Assembly: GCA_963762635.1 (NCBI GenBank)
Contig: CAVXLQ010000021.1
Location: 124,001 to 188,000, forward strand
DNA: 64,000 bases
Direction: 5' to 3'
From: Tenggerimyces sp963762635
GTDB lineage: Bacteria; Actinomycetota; Actinomycetes; Propionibacteriales; Actinopolymorphaceae
Below the pieces are notes generated by a model. That model was not told the DNA's origin. It saw nothing but the letters and a program-made list of their open reading frames with translations, and did not search any database. The translations under genes were made by a program, and so were the position numbers. Of this stretch, positions 15,252-23,530 are shown piece by piece (position 1 is the stretch's first letter; each line of letters begins with the position of its first letter).

Positions 15252-16525
15252 CGGGTCGCCGCCACGCGCGAGACGTCCCGCAGCACGTGGTCGAGGCTGC
15301 CCGCGCCTGCCCACGTCACGGTCGGAACGCCGTGCTCGAGCAGCTGCCCGACCGTGTTCTGCCGTTCCATCCGCCAGAGCCGGTACGCCGTGTCCGACCA
15401 CCGCCCGGCCATCGCCGGCCGCGCATCGGCCGGCAGCGTGTCGACCGCGACGATCGACCGGCCGCCGCGCACCTGCCGCGCCAGCATGTCGACGCTTCGC
15501 CCGTCCAGCAACGGCGTGAGCACGACGAGCAGCGCCGACGACGGGATCCGGAACCGGCCGAACGCCCCCTCCGCCGGACCGTGCGAACGTTCACCCGACT
15601 GCGTCGCGAGCAACCACTCGAGCGTCGCCAGGTAGTGCCGGCGACCACTGCCCGGCCGCATCGCCCGGCCGCGGCCGCCGTACTCGATCATCATCAGCCG
15701 GTCGCCGCTGCCGAGATAGTGCTCGGCGATCCCGGCTGCCGCGCGCACCGTCGTGTCGAGCACGCTCGCCGACCCGTCGATCCCGCCGGACGTGCCAGCC
15801 TCGTGCAGGACGTCGAGCACCAGTACCAGCTCGGCGTCGCGGTCGGAAAGCGTGTGGACGACGTGCAACTCCCTTGTACGCAAGGACGTTCGCCAGTCGA
15901 TCCGGCGCAACCGGTCACCGGACGCGAACCGGCGGATCCCCGCGAGCTCGCCGCCGTCGCCGTACCGGCGCGAACGGTGCGCGCCCACCAGCCCGGCCGC
16001 CTTCGGCATCGCGTCGGAGGCCTCGAACGGCGTGGTCCGCGGGAACACGTCCAACGACAGCGACGCCGACAGCACCGAGGTGCTCGCGACCAGCCCGTCG
16101 ATGCCGATCGCGCGTACCTCGAACGGTCCGAATTGGTGCCAGCCCCACCGTTCGGCCTTGCCCACCAGGACGAGTGTCGCCTCCTCCTCGGCGCCGACGC
16201 CGACGCCGACGGTCCGGTCGTGGTCGGTGAGCCCCAGCCACTCCGAGCCGGCCGGCTTGGCGAGCGCGAGGTCGTACGGCGCCGGGTCCTCGTTCGCCAC
16301 CGTGACCTCGACCGTCACGTCCGCGCCCTCGACCAGCCGCTCGCCGGTCCGCGCCACCCGGACGGCGAACGGACTAGACGGACGGCGCAGCAGCGCCCAG
16401 CACGTTCCGAGCACGAACGGCGCCGCGAGCACGGCGAAGTCAGCCCGGCCGCCCAGCACGGCGATGCCGAGCAGCAGCGCGGCAACGACCACCGCGCGGC
16501 GGAGCGCTCGCGTCGGGTTCCACAT
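15248..16525 (-). CDS. DUF58 domain protein (MoxR-associated, vWA-like)
   Basis: The 425-residue protein starts with two TM segments (about residues 10-45), then a beta-rich extracytoplasmic region, and the DUF58 block with YGDGGELAGIRRFASGDRLRRIDWRTSLRTRELHV. After it comes a vWA-like fold containing ELVLVLDVLHEAG. DUF58 proteins pair with MoxR AAA+ ATPases, probably as chaperone-like complexes acting on membrane or envelope substrates. The ATG overlaps the preceding TGA by one base (TGATG). It is flanked by MoxR upstream and a membrane protein downstream. Confidence 0.88.
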   Translation of the reverse strand: MWNPTRALRRAVVVAALLLGIAVLGGRADFAVLAAPFVLGTCWALLRRPSSPFAVRVARTGERLVEGADVTVEVTVANEDPAPYDLALAKPAGSEWLGLTDHDRTVGVGVGAEEEATLVLVGKAERWGWHQFGPFEVRAIGIDGLVASTSVLSASLSLDVFPRTTPFEASDAMPKAAGLVGAHRSRRYGDGGELAGIRRFASGDRLRRIDWRTSLRTRELHVVHTLSDRDAELVLVLDVLHEAGTSGGIDGSASVLDTTVRAAAGIAEHYLGSGDRLMMIEYGGRGRAMRPGSGRRHYLATLEWLLATQSGERSHGPAEGAFGRFRIPSSALLVVLTPLLDGRSVDMLARQVRGGRSIVAVDTLPADARPAMAGRWSDTAYRLWRMERQNTVGQLLEHGVPTVTWAGAGSLDHVLRDVSRVAATR

Positions 16526-17514
16526 CAGGGCGTCTGGTAGCTCGGCAGCGCGCCGCTCGCCGGCACCGGCACGGGCGCGATCGCCTCGCGCACGACGTCG
16601 CCCGGCTCGACCCGTTGCAGCCACACCTCGGGCCGCAGCGTGATCCGGTGCGCGAGCGCGGGAACGGCGACGTCCTTCACGTCCTCGGGAACGACGAAGT
16701 CGCGCCCGGCCAGAGCGGCCTTCGCCCTGGCCAGCAGCATCAGCGCCAGCGACCCGCGCGGTGAGGCGCCGACGAGAACGCGGCCCTCGTTCCGGGTCGC
16801 CGCGACGAGCTGAACGATGTACTTGCCGATCGACTCCTCGACGACGACGTCCTCGAGCGCGTGCTGCATCGCGAGCAGAGTCGGCGCGTCGACGATCGCC
16901 GGGATCTCGGCCTCCTCGCGCTTGCGCGCCATCCGCCGGCGCAGGACCTCGAGCTCCTCGTCGGCCTCCGGGTAGCCGAACGAGACGCGGAGGAGGAAGC
17001 GGTCGAGCTGCGCCTCGGGGAGTGGGTACGTGCCCTCGTACTCGATCGGGTTCGCGGTAGCGAGCACGTGGAAGGGTGCGGTGAGCTCGTAGGTCGTGCC
17101 CTCGACCGAGACCTGTTTCTCCTGCATGGCTTCGAGAAGCGCGGCCTGCGTCTTCGGCGGCGTGCGGTTGATCTCGTCGGCGAGCAGCAGGTTGGTGAAG
17201 ACGGGGCCGCGGCGGAACGTGAAGTCGTGGCTGCGCTGGTCGTACAACAGGCTGCCGGTGACGTCCGCGGGCAGCAGGTCGGGCGTGAACTGGATGCGCC
17301 GGAACTCCACGCCGAGGGCCTGGGCGAACGTGCGCGCGGTGAGCGTCTTGCCCAGACCGGGCAGGTCCTCGAGCAGGATGTGCCCGCCGGCGAGGATGCC
17401 GGCGAGGACGAGCTCGAGCGAGTCGCGCTTGCCGACGATGACTTCGCCGACAGCGTTGAGGACGCGTTCGGCCAGCTGGCCCACCTCGGTTGGTGTCAAC
17501 GCGGGGTTGCCCAC
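16525..17514 (-). CDS. MoxR-family AAA+ ATPase
   Basis: The 329-residue protein has a Walker A GLGKT in LEDLPGLGKTLTARTFAQAL, Walker B LLLADEINRTPPKTQAALLE, sensor 1 VLATANPIEYEGTYPLPEAQ and a sensor 2 region around GASPRGSLALM. MoxR ATPases act as chaperone-like activators with DUF58/vWA partners, encoded here immediately downstream. The GTG at 17514 was chosen because upstream extension reads through the neighbouring gene in a non-protein-like Arg-rich frame; it overlaps that gene by 19 bases. Length matches the family (about 320-350). Confidence 0.9.
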   Translation of the reverse strand: MGNPALTPTEVGQLAERVLNAVGEVIVGKRDSLELVLAGILAGGHILLEDLPGLGKTLTARTFAQALGVEFRRIQFTPDLLPADVTGSLLYDQRSHDFTFRRGPVFTNLLLADEINRTPPKTQAALLEAMQEKQVSVEGTTYELTAPFHVLATANPIEYEGTYPLPEAQLDRFLLRVSFGYPEADEELEVLRRRMARKREEAEIPAIVDAPTLLAMQHALEDVVVEESIGKYIVQLVAATRNEGRVLVGASPRGSLALMLLARAKAALAGRDFVVPEDVKDVAVPALAHRITLRPEVWLQRVEPGDVVREAIAPVPVPASGALPSYQTP

Positions 17515-18005
17515 AGCTTCTCCATCTCGTCGAGGACATTGTCGATCTCGGCTTTCGTGAGGGCGCGTTCGCGTTCCCAGAGATCGGCGAGAACGGGACC
17601 GATCACGGCGCGTGCCCGTTCGGGATCCTTCGTTCGGTCGATCCGATGCGCGAGCCTGAGCCGTTCGTCCATCAGCCGCACGAGCTCGGGCCGTACGGTC
17701 CTGGCGAACAGTGCGGGTTCCTCGCGGGCGCCGTCGAGCAGGTACTCCCACCGCCGCGCGCCGGCGAACGGGCGGTCCGGCAGCAGCCCGAGGATCGGCG
17801 GCTCGAGATCCTCGCGGACCAACACCACTTGCTTCTTGGGCGATCGCAGCAACAGGACGACCGCGCGACTCCCGACGACGGCCAGGACCAGCGCGAGGAG
17901 CAGGACGAACGGGATCTTGACGCGGAACAACGCTGACGTGATCACCCACAGGCCACCCGCGATGAGGACCGCGACCAGTCCGGTCTTGAGCAGCTGCGAC
18001 CTCAC
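17496..18005 (-). CDS. Two-TM protein of the MoxR/DUF58 operon
   Basis: The 169-residue protein has two adjacent hydrophobic segments (about 6-25 and 31-50), then a soluble, charged C-terminal domain with REDLEPPILGLLPDRPFAG and a helical tail ending EIDNVLDEMEKLWATPR. The GTG overlaps the TGA of the DUF4129 gene by four bases, and the 3' end overlaps the MoxR gene by 19. Proteins of this layout recur between DUF4129 and MoxR genes in actinobacteria; no biochemical role is known. Confidence 0.75.
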   Translation of the reverse strand: MRSQLLKTGLVAVLIAGGLWVITSALFRVKIPFVLLLALVLAVVGSRAVVLLLRSPKKQVVLVREDLEPPILGLLPDRPFAGARRWEYLLDGAREEPALFARTVRPELVRLMDERLRLAHRIDRTKDPERARAVIGPVLADLWERERALTKAEIDNVLDEMEKLWATPR

Positions 18006-18697
18006 GAGACTCCCGCCAGCTCGGTCCGCACCTGGCGCAGCGTGGCCAGTGCCTCGGCGCGCATGTCCTCCGACACCTCGGCCGGCGCGTACCTTGCTCG
18101 CCGGTAGAGCGCTGCCAGTCGTTCGAGGACCGCGCCGCTCACGTCGACGGCGGCCAGCATGTGCGCGACGAGCTCGGCCGGGGTGTCGCTGGGCGACCTC
18201 CCGGCGCCGGCCTGGGCGGCGAGCCGTTCCAGCCGTACCCAGCACGCGATCACCGCGCGCCGCGGGTCGCCCTCGTCGGAGTCGAGCTCGTCGATGCCCT
18301 CCTGGATCGCGGAGTCGACCTCGTCGGGCTGGACTGGCCGGGCGGCGGCTGCCTTCGCCGTGACGGGCGTATGGCGTACGACGATCCGGCCGCGCCGGGA
18401 CTGGAGCAGGCGGCGCAGCAGGCGGACGAGGAACCAGACGATGAGCGCTGCGATCACGGCTGCGAGGACGATGACCGCGACGAGCAGGATCGTGCCGAGC
18501 GTCGAGCCGCCCTGGCCGCGTGCACCGAGCCCGGGCCCGCTCGGGCCGAACGTCGGCGCAGGCGGGGGAGAGGGCGGCAGGAACGACCCCTTCGGAACCG
18601 GCAGACGGGTGACCTGGCCGCTGGTCAGTGCCGCGACCACGATGATGGCTGCCAGCAGTGCGACGACCCCGGCGACCACGCCCGCCCTGCGCACCAT
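18002..18697 (-). CDS. DUF4129 membrane protein, first gene of the MoxR operon
   Basis: The 231-residue protein has a first TM (about 7-28), a Pro/Gly-rich extracytoplasmic linker, a second TM (about 75-100), and a C-terminal soluble DUF4129 domain with AVIACWVRLERLAAQAGAGR and RRARYAPAEVSEDMRAEAL. DUF4129 often occurs in transglutaminase-like or MoxR-linked membrane proteins. The ATG at 18697 lies six bases after TACGAT with no ribosome site, so it is probably leaderless. It heads a five-gene operon running to 14655, with every junction overlapping. Confidence 0.82.
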   Translation of the reverse strand: MVRRAGVVAGVVALLAAIIVVAALTSGQVTRLPVPKGSFLPPSPPPAPTFGPSGPGLGARGQGGSTLGTILLVAVIVLAAVIAALIVWFLVRLLRRLLQSRRGRIVVRHTPVTAKAAAARPVQPDEVDSAIQEGIDELDSDEGDPRRAVIACWVRLERLAAQAGAGRSPSDTPAELVAHMLAAVDVSGAVLERLAALYRRARYAPAEVSEDMRAEALATLRQVRTELAGVS

Positions 18698-18703
18698 CAA
18701 GCC

Positions 18704-18726
18704 ATCGTATGGGGGCGTCCTAAGAT
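18704..18726. promoter_or_regulatory. Back-to-back leaderless promoters in a 35-bp gap
   Basis: On the minus strand TACGAT (18709-18704) precedes the DUF4129 ATG by six bases. On the plus strand TAAGAT (18721-18726) precedes the DUF2461 GTG by six bases. The two -10 boxes are 11 bases apart, so the -35 regions must lie inside the opposing genes. Confidence 0.55.
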
Positions 18727-18732
18727 CGGCCC

Positions 18733-19374
18733 GTGGCATTCCGTGGCTGGCCAGCAGAGGCGCTCGAGTTCTACGAGGGTCTCGAGGCAGACAACACCAA
18801 GGCGTACTGGACCGCGAACAAGCCGGTGTACGACGAGCAGGTGCACGCCCCGATGGTGGAGCTGCTCGCCGACCTGGAGAAGGAGTTCGGCGCGGGGAAG
18901 ATCTTCCGTCCGTACCGCGACGTGCGGTTCAGCAAGGACAAGACGCCGTACAAGACGAACATCGGCGCGACCGTCGAGCGCGGCGGCTACATCCAGCTGT
19001 CCGCCGCCGGACTCGGCGCCGGCAGCGGCATGTACCGGATGGCGCCGGACCAGCTGACCCGCTATCGCGAGGCGGTCGACGAGGAGATCAAGGGCTCGGA
19101 GCTGGAACGGATCATCGCCGTCGCCGCGCGGACGAAGATCGAGATCACCGGGCACGACAAGCTGAAGTCGGCGCCGAAGGGCTACTCCAAGGACCACCCG
19201 CGCATCGACCTGCTGCGCTGGAAGGGCCTGATCGCCTGGAAGGAGTGGCCGGTCTCCGCCTGGCTGGGGACGGCCGCGGCGAAGAAGCGGCTGGTCGAGT
19301 TCTTCCACGCGACGGATCCGTTGAACGCCTGGCTCGCCAACCACGTCGGCGACTCCGAGCTGCCGGACTACTGA
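18733..19374 (+). CDS. DUF2461 family protein
   Basis: The 213-residue protein matches DUF2461: FRGWPAEALEFYEGLEADNT at the start, then KIFRPYRDVRFSKDKTPYKTN, the family signature, and GGYIQLSAAGLGAGSGMYR. The family is common across bacteria and fungi; its function is unknown, though the conserved Arg/Lys and Tyr residues suggest a binding pocket. The GTG start is placed six bases after TAAGAT, consistent with a leaderless message. A strong bidirectional terminator follows. Confidence 0.9.
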   Translation: MAFRGWPAEALEFYEGLEADNTKAYWTANKPVYDEQVHAPMVELLADLEKEFGAGKIFRPYRDVRFSKDKTPYKTNIGATVERGGYIQLSAAGLGAGSGMYRMAPDQLTRYREAVDEEIKGSELERIIAVAARTKIEITGHDKLKSAPKGYSKDHPRIDLLRWKGLIAWKEWPVSAWLGTAAAKKRLVEFFHATDPLNAWLANHVGDSELPDY

Positions 19375-19385
19375 ACGCGGACAGA

Positions 19386-19416
19386 CGAAAGCGGCGCCCC
19401 AGGGGGCGCCGCTTCG
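19386..19416. terminator. Bidirectional terminator
   Basis: GCGGCGCCCC (19391-19400) pairs with 19403-19412 and the stem extends outward through CGAAA/TTCG. It separates the convergent DUF2461 and lectin genes. Confidence 0.75.
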
Positions 19417-19431
19417 TGTTCGTTCGGTAGG

Positions 19432-20274
19432 TCAGCCGTGCGTGCCGGTGGACCAGATCGGCGTCCGGCCCTTGTAGATCACGACGTTGCCGTCGTTCTG
19501 CACGGAGAGGAACGCGCCGGGGTTGCCGCCGGTCTTCGAGTGCCAGGTGGCGGTCGTCTTCCGGTAGACCACGAGGTTGCCGTCGGCCTGCATCACCGCG
19601 TAGGAGTCCTTGACCCGCGACTTGCTGCCCCACAGGGCCTTCGTGCCCTTGTACAGAACGAGGTTGCCGTCGCTCTGCATGATCAGCTTGAACACGCGGT
19701 TGGCCGAGACGACCGAGTAGCCCTTGTAGATCTTGGCACTCGTGTTCGGCGTGGAGATCGTGATCCAGCGGTGCCAGAGCGGCTTGTTCGTCGTCGAGTA
19801 GCTGACGAGGTTGCTGTCGTTCTGGAGGGCCAGGCCCTTGATCTTGTAGTTCTGGATGCGCGTGCTCCAGACGGCCTTCTTGCCCTTGTAGACGACGAAG
19901 TTGCCGTCCTTCTGCATCGCGGCGTACGCGCCGTTGTTGCCGTGGGTCTGCGTCGACCACTTGGCGACCCACTTCTTGCCCGACTTCACGTACTCGACGA
20001 GGTTGCCGTCGGACTGCATGAGCAGCCGGTAGTAGCCGTTCGCCGATCGGACGTAGTTGCCGGACTTGAGCAGCTGGCCGGGCTTCAGCCAGGTGTTGTA
20101 GGCAGCCGGAGAGTCCGCCATGGCGATCGTGGCCGGGCCCTTCGTCCACTCGTTCACGGCCGGAGTGGCCGGACCGGTGGTCGCGGCGCCGGCGGCGACC
20201 GGAGCGAACATGACAGCGCCTGCGGTCGCGACGGCCGCAAGGCCGGCGAACACACGCTTCCCCGTGATGGTCAT
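19432..20274 (-). CDS. Secreted bulb-type (mannose-binding) lectin-domain protein
   Basis: The 280-residue protein has a Sec signal (about 1-31, cleavage near AGA-AT) and six copies of the bulb-lectin motif QxDxNxVxY: MQSDGNLVEY, MQKDGNFVVY, LQNDSNLVSY, MQSDGNLVLY, MQADGNLVVY and VQNDGNVVIY. They are arranged as two three-fold domains. All six retain the Gln, Asp, Asn and Tyr contacts, so mannose-type binding looks intact. There is no catalytic domain. Comparable actinomycete lectins are exported and may act in adhesion or as bacteriocin-like (LlpA-type) proteins; neither role is shown. The ATG at 20274 follows GAGGAGGG by about 12 bases. Confidence 0.85.
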   Translation of the reverse strand: MTITGKRVFAGLAAVATAGAVMFAPVAAGAATTGPATPAVNEWTKGPATIAMADSPAAYNTWLKPGQLLKSGNYVRSANGYYRLLMQSDGNLVEYVKSGKKWVAKWSTQTHGNNGAYAAMQKDGNFVVYKGKKAVWSTRIQNYKIKGLALQNDSNLVSYSTTNKPLWHRWITISTPNTSAKIYKGYSVVSANRVFKLIMQSDGNLVLYKGTKALWGSKSRVKDSYAVMQADGNLVVYRKTTATWHSKTGGNPGAFLSVQNDGNVVIYKGRTPIWSTGTHG

Positions 20275-20504
20275 AGGTGCTCGTTCCCTCCTCAGGCGCG
20301 ACCGCTTGTGGCCGCAGGCGTCATAGTGACGCACCTTTGACCGGTTTCCGTTCCCGATGTGGGGATGATCACGAAGCGTAGTGTCTTGGGTCGGTTACGT
20401 TCGGGCGTGCTTGCGGCTCTCCCAACTGAGGGCGAAGGAAACCTGCCATTTCCCGGCCATCGGTGGCAGCATTCTCCGCAGCCTTCGTCGAGGGGAGTAC
20501 CGCC
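20275..20504. other. 230-bp divergent intergenic region
   Basis: This gap separates the divergent lectin and dacB genes and must hold both promoters. A short perfect dyad CGTCA-TAG-TGACG lies at about 20318-20330. No gene or longer structure is visible. Confidence 0.4.
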
Positions 20505-22073
20505 ATGGGTCGTACGTTCCGCCAGCTCCTGGTCGCCGGAAGCTCAGCCGTACTGCTGAGCGGGTCCGTCGCGTTGCCGCAGCTGCTCGATCAACCGAAG
20601 GCGGCGACCCCGGTCGACACGCTGGTCCAGGACCTGAACACGATCCTGTCCCAGCCCGGCGTCGCCGAGGGCCACGCGTCCGTGCTCGTACGTGGCGCGG
20701 ATGGCGGCGTGCTGTACGACAAGGAAGCCTCCGAACGGCTGCTGCCGGCGTCGAACGCGAAACTGTTCAGCTCCACCGCGGCGCTCGAGGTGCTCGGCGC
20801 CGACCACCGGTTCCCGACCAGCGTGCTCTCGACCGCGGCCGTACGTGGCTCGGTGCTGCGCGGCGACCTCTTCCTGCGCGGGCAGGGCGACCCGACGTTG
20901 CTCGCTCAGGACTACGACGACCTCGCGGCGAAGGTCGCGGCCTCCGGCATCAAGGTGGTCCGGGGCAACCTCGTGGCCGACGACACCTGGTACGACGCGG
21001 TCCGGCTCGGCAACTCGTGGGGCTGGGACGACGAGCCGTACTACTACAACATGCAGATCTCGGCGCTGACCGTCTCGCCGAACTCCGACTACGACGCGGG
21101 CACCGTGATCGTCGAGACCCGGCCCGGCGCCACGGTCGGTGCGCCGGCGCAGCTCAAGGTCGTGCCCGAGACGAGCTACGTGAAGCTCGTGAACAAGGCG
21201 ACGACGAAAGCGAGCGGCTCGACCAGCCTGTCGGTCGAACGTCAGCACGGCACGAACACGATCGAGGTGACCGGCTCGATCGCGCTCGGTGCGTCCGTCG
21301 ACCAGGAGTGGGCGACGGTGTGGGAGCCGACGGGCTACGCGGCGGACGTGTTCCGTCGTGCGCTGACCAAGCACGGCGTTCGCGTGTTGGGGCCGACGAC
21401 GTACGCGGCGACGCCCGCGGGCGCCGCGGAGCTGGCGCGGCACGAGTCGATGACGGTCGGCGAGCTGTTGGTGCCGTTCATGAAGCTCTCCAACAACGGG
21501 CACGCCGAGGTGCTGGTGAAGGAGATGGGACGCAAGGTCTCCGGCGAGGGCTCGTGGGACGCCGGTCTCGCGGCGATGACCACCGCGCTCCAGGGCTTGG
21601 GCGTGAACATGAACACGATCCGGATCGTCGACGGCTCGGGTCTGTCGCGGCAGGACTTCCTCACGCCGGTGCAGGTGACGAACCTGCTGCGCGGTGCGGA
21701 GTCGCGGCCGTGGTTCTCGACCTGGTACGCGTCGATGCCGATCGCGTGCAAGAACCCGCGCTTCGAGGGCGGCACGTTGCGTACGCGGATGTGCAACACC
21801 GCGGCCGCCGGCAACGTGCACGCGAAGACCGGCTCGCTGACCCGGGTGACGGCGCTCGGCGGGTACGTGACGTCGAAGGACGGCGAGCGGCTGACGTTCT
21901 CGATCCTGCAGAACTACTACGACGCGAGCCTGCCGGCGAAGGGGATCGAGGACCAGATCGCCATCCGGCTGGCGAACTTCTCCCGTACCGCCGCGCCGTC
22001 CGTACGCGTGCCGGCGCTGAAGCGTTCGACCGGTCCGGCCGACGTCGAGTGCTCCTGGGTCAAGGCCTGCTGA
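20505..22073 (+). CDS. dacB: D-alanyl-D-alanine carboxypeptidase/endopeptidase (PBP4 type, peptidase S13)
   Basis: The 522-residue exported protein has an N-terminal signal/anchor (about 6-26) and the three penicillin-binding motifs of the S13 family. These are S83NAK86 in LLPASNAKLFSS, S329NN331 in MKLSNNGHAE, and K441TG in HAKTGSLT. The large domain inserted between SxxK and SxN is typical of PBP4. It trims or cuts peptidoglycan cross-bridges outside the membrane. The ATG at 20505 follows GAGGGGAG. Its 3' end overlaps the convergent MATE gene by 14 bases. Confidence 0.93.
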   Translation: MGRTFRQLLVAGSSAVLLSGSVALPQLLDQPKAATPVDTLVQDLNTILSQPGVAEGHASVLVRGADGGVLYDKEASERLLPASNAKLFSSTAALEVLGADHRFPTSVLSTAAVRGSVLRGDLFLRGQGDPTLLAQDYDDLAAKVAASGIKVVRGNLVADDTWYDAVRLGNSWGWDDEPYYYNMQISALTVSPNSDYDAGTVIVETRPGATVGAPAQLKVVPETSYVKLVNKATTKASGSTSLSVERQHGTNTIEVTGSIALGASVDQEWATVWEPTGYAADVFRRALTKHGVRVLGPTTYAATPAGAAELARHESMTVGELLVPFMKLSNNGHAEVLVKEMGRKVSGEGSWDAGLAAMTTALQGLGVNMNTIRIVDGSGLSRQDFLTPVQVTNLLRGAESRPWFSTWYASMPIACKNPRFEGGTLRTRMCNTAAAGNVHAKTGSLTRVTALGGYVTSKDGERLTFSILQNYYDASLPAKGIEDQIAIRLANFSRTAAPSVRVPALKRSTGPADVECSWVKAC

Positions 22074-23391
22074 GGGCTCCGGTCACCAGCCAGGTGCTGC
22101 TTCTGGCGCGGAGGCTGAGGGTGGTGAGGCGTGCGAGCTGGTACACGGCGTACGCCCACCACAGCGCGACGAGACCGGCGTCGGTTGCCCAGACGAGGGC
22201 GGCGAACGGGATGAACGCGATCACGTTCAGCACGCCGGACCACGCCAGGTATCGACCGTCGCCCGCGCCGATGAGCACGCCGTCGAGGACGAACACGACG
22301 CCGGCGACCGGTTGGAGTGCCGCGACGACGAGGATCGCCGCGCTGATGAGCGTGCGGACGTTCGGGTCCTCGGTGAAGAGCGGGACGTAGAGCGGTCTCG
22401 CCACCGCGAGGAGGATGCCGGTGAGGACGCCGGCGGCTATGCCCCACTCGATCATGCGCCGCGTGGCTGCTCTCGTTCCCTCGACGTCGCCGGCGCCGAG
22501 GTAGCGGCCGACGATGGCCTGGCCGGCGATCGCCACGGCGTCGAGGGCCAGGGCGAGGGCGTTCCAGATCGTGAAGACGACCTGGTGCGCGGCCAGCGGC
22601 GCGTCGCCGAACGACGTGGCGACGAGCGTCGCGAGCAGGATGCCGATGCGGAGCGCGGCGGTGCGGACGATCAGCGGGACGCCGGCGCTGGCGGCCGACC
22701 TGATGCCGGCCCAGTCCGGCCGGATATGTGCGCCGTGCTTCTTGGCGCCTCTGAGGACGACCACGATGAGCGCCGCCGCGCCGGCGTACTGGGCGATGAC
22801 CGTTCCCCAGGCGGAACCAGCGATGCCCCAGTGCAGGCCGTAGACGAGGGCAACGTTGAGGACGATGTTCGCGAGGTAGGAGCCGACAGCGACGAACAGC
22901 GGGGTCTTGGTGTCCTGCAGGCCTCTCAGCACGCCCGTTCCCGCGAAGACGGCGAGCATCGCGGGCGTGCCGAGCGCGGCGATGCGGAGGTAGATCACGG
23001 CCTGCTCGGCGACGGCGTCGGACGGGTTGAACAGGGCGACCAGTGGCTCGGCGAAGATCGCGCCGGCGGCCGCGAGCAGGACGCCGACGCCGAGCGCGAG
23101 CCAGATCCCGTCGATCCCGTACTGGATCGCCCGCTTCGTGTCGCCCGCCCCCAGCTGCCGCGCGACGGCCGCGGTGGTGGCGTACGCGAGGAAGATGCAC
23201 AGGCTGACCCCGGTCTGCAGCACCGTGCCCGCGAGCCCGAGGCCGGCCAGCTGCGGGGTGCCCAGATGCCCGACGATCGCGGAGTCGGTGAGCAGGAACA
23301 TCGGCTCGGCGACCAGCGCGAAGAACGCGGGCACGGCGAGCCGCCAGATCTCCTTGTCGTGCGGATCCCGCAGCCTCCGTGTTATGGGCAC
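22060..23391 (-). CDS. MATE-family (DinF-like) efflux transporter
   Basis: The 443-residue protein has 12 hydrophobic segments in two homologous halves. It begins DKEIWRLAVPAFFALVAEPMFLLTDSAIVGHLG, the MATE/DinF signature, and repeats similar features in the second half (AGVPLIVRTAALRIG). MATE carriers export cationic drugs or metabolites using H+ or Na+ gradients. The GTG at 23391 is preceded by CACAAT seven bases upstream and no ribosome site, so leaderless translation is possible. Substrate is unknown. Confidence 0.92.
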   Translation of the reverse strand: MPITRRLRDPHDKEIWRLAVPAFFALVAEPMFLLTDSAIVGHLGTPQLAGLGLAGTVLQTGVSLCIFLAYATTAAVARQLGAGDTKRAIQYGIDGIWLALGVGVLLAAAGAIFAEPLVALFNPSDAVAEQAVIYLRIAALGTPAMLAVFAGTGVLRGLQDTKTPLFVAVGSYLANIVLNVALVYGLHWGIAGSAWGTVIAQYAGAAALIVVVLRGAKKHGAHIRPDWAGIRSAASAGVPLIVRTAALRIGILLATLVATSFGDAPLAAHQVVFTIWNALALALDAVAIAGQAIVGRYLGAGDVEGTRAATRRMIEWGIAAGVLTGILLAVARPLYVPLFTEDPNVRTLISAAILVVAALQPVAGVVFVLDGVLIGAGDGRYLAWSGVLNVIAFIPFAALVWATDAGLVALWWAYAVYQLARLTTLSLRARSSTWLVTGALSRP

Positions 23392-23530
23392 TAGGCCATT
23401 GTGCCCCTTAGCGCCGGACGTTGGGTCCGGAGACCGCTCTTGGCCGCGCGAGATACGTCATTCACCCGATGGTCAGGCCCCGTTCGCGGTGGGACCTTGA
23501 GTGCCTCAACGACGAGCAAGGGGGCGGGAC

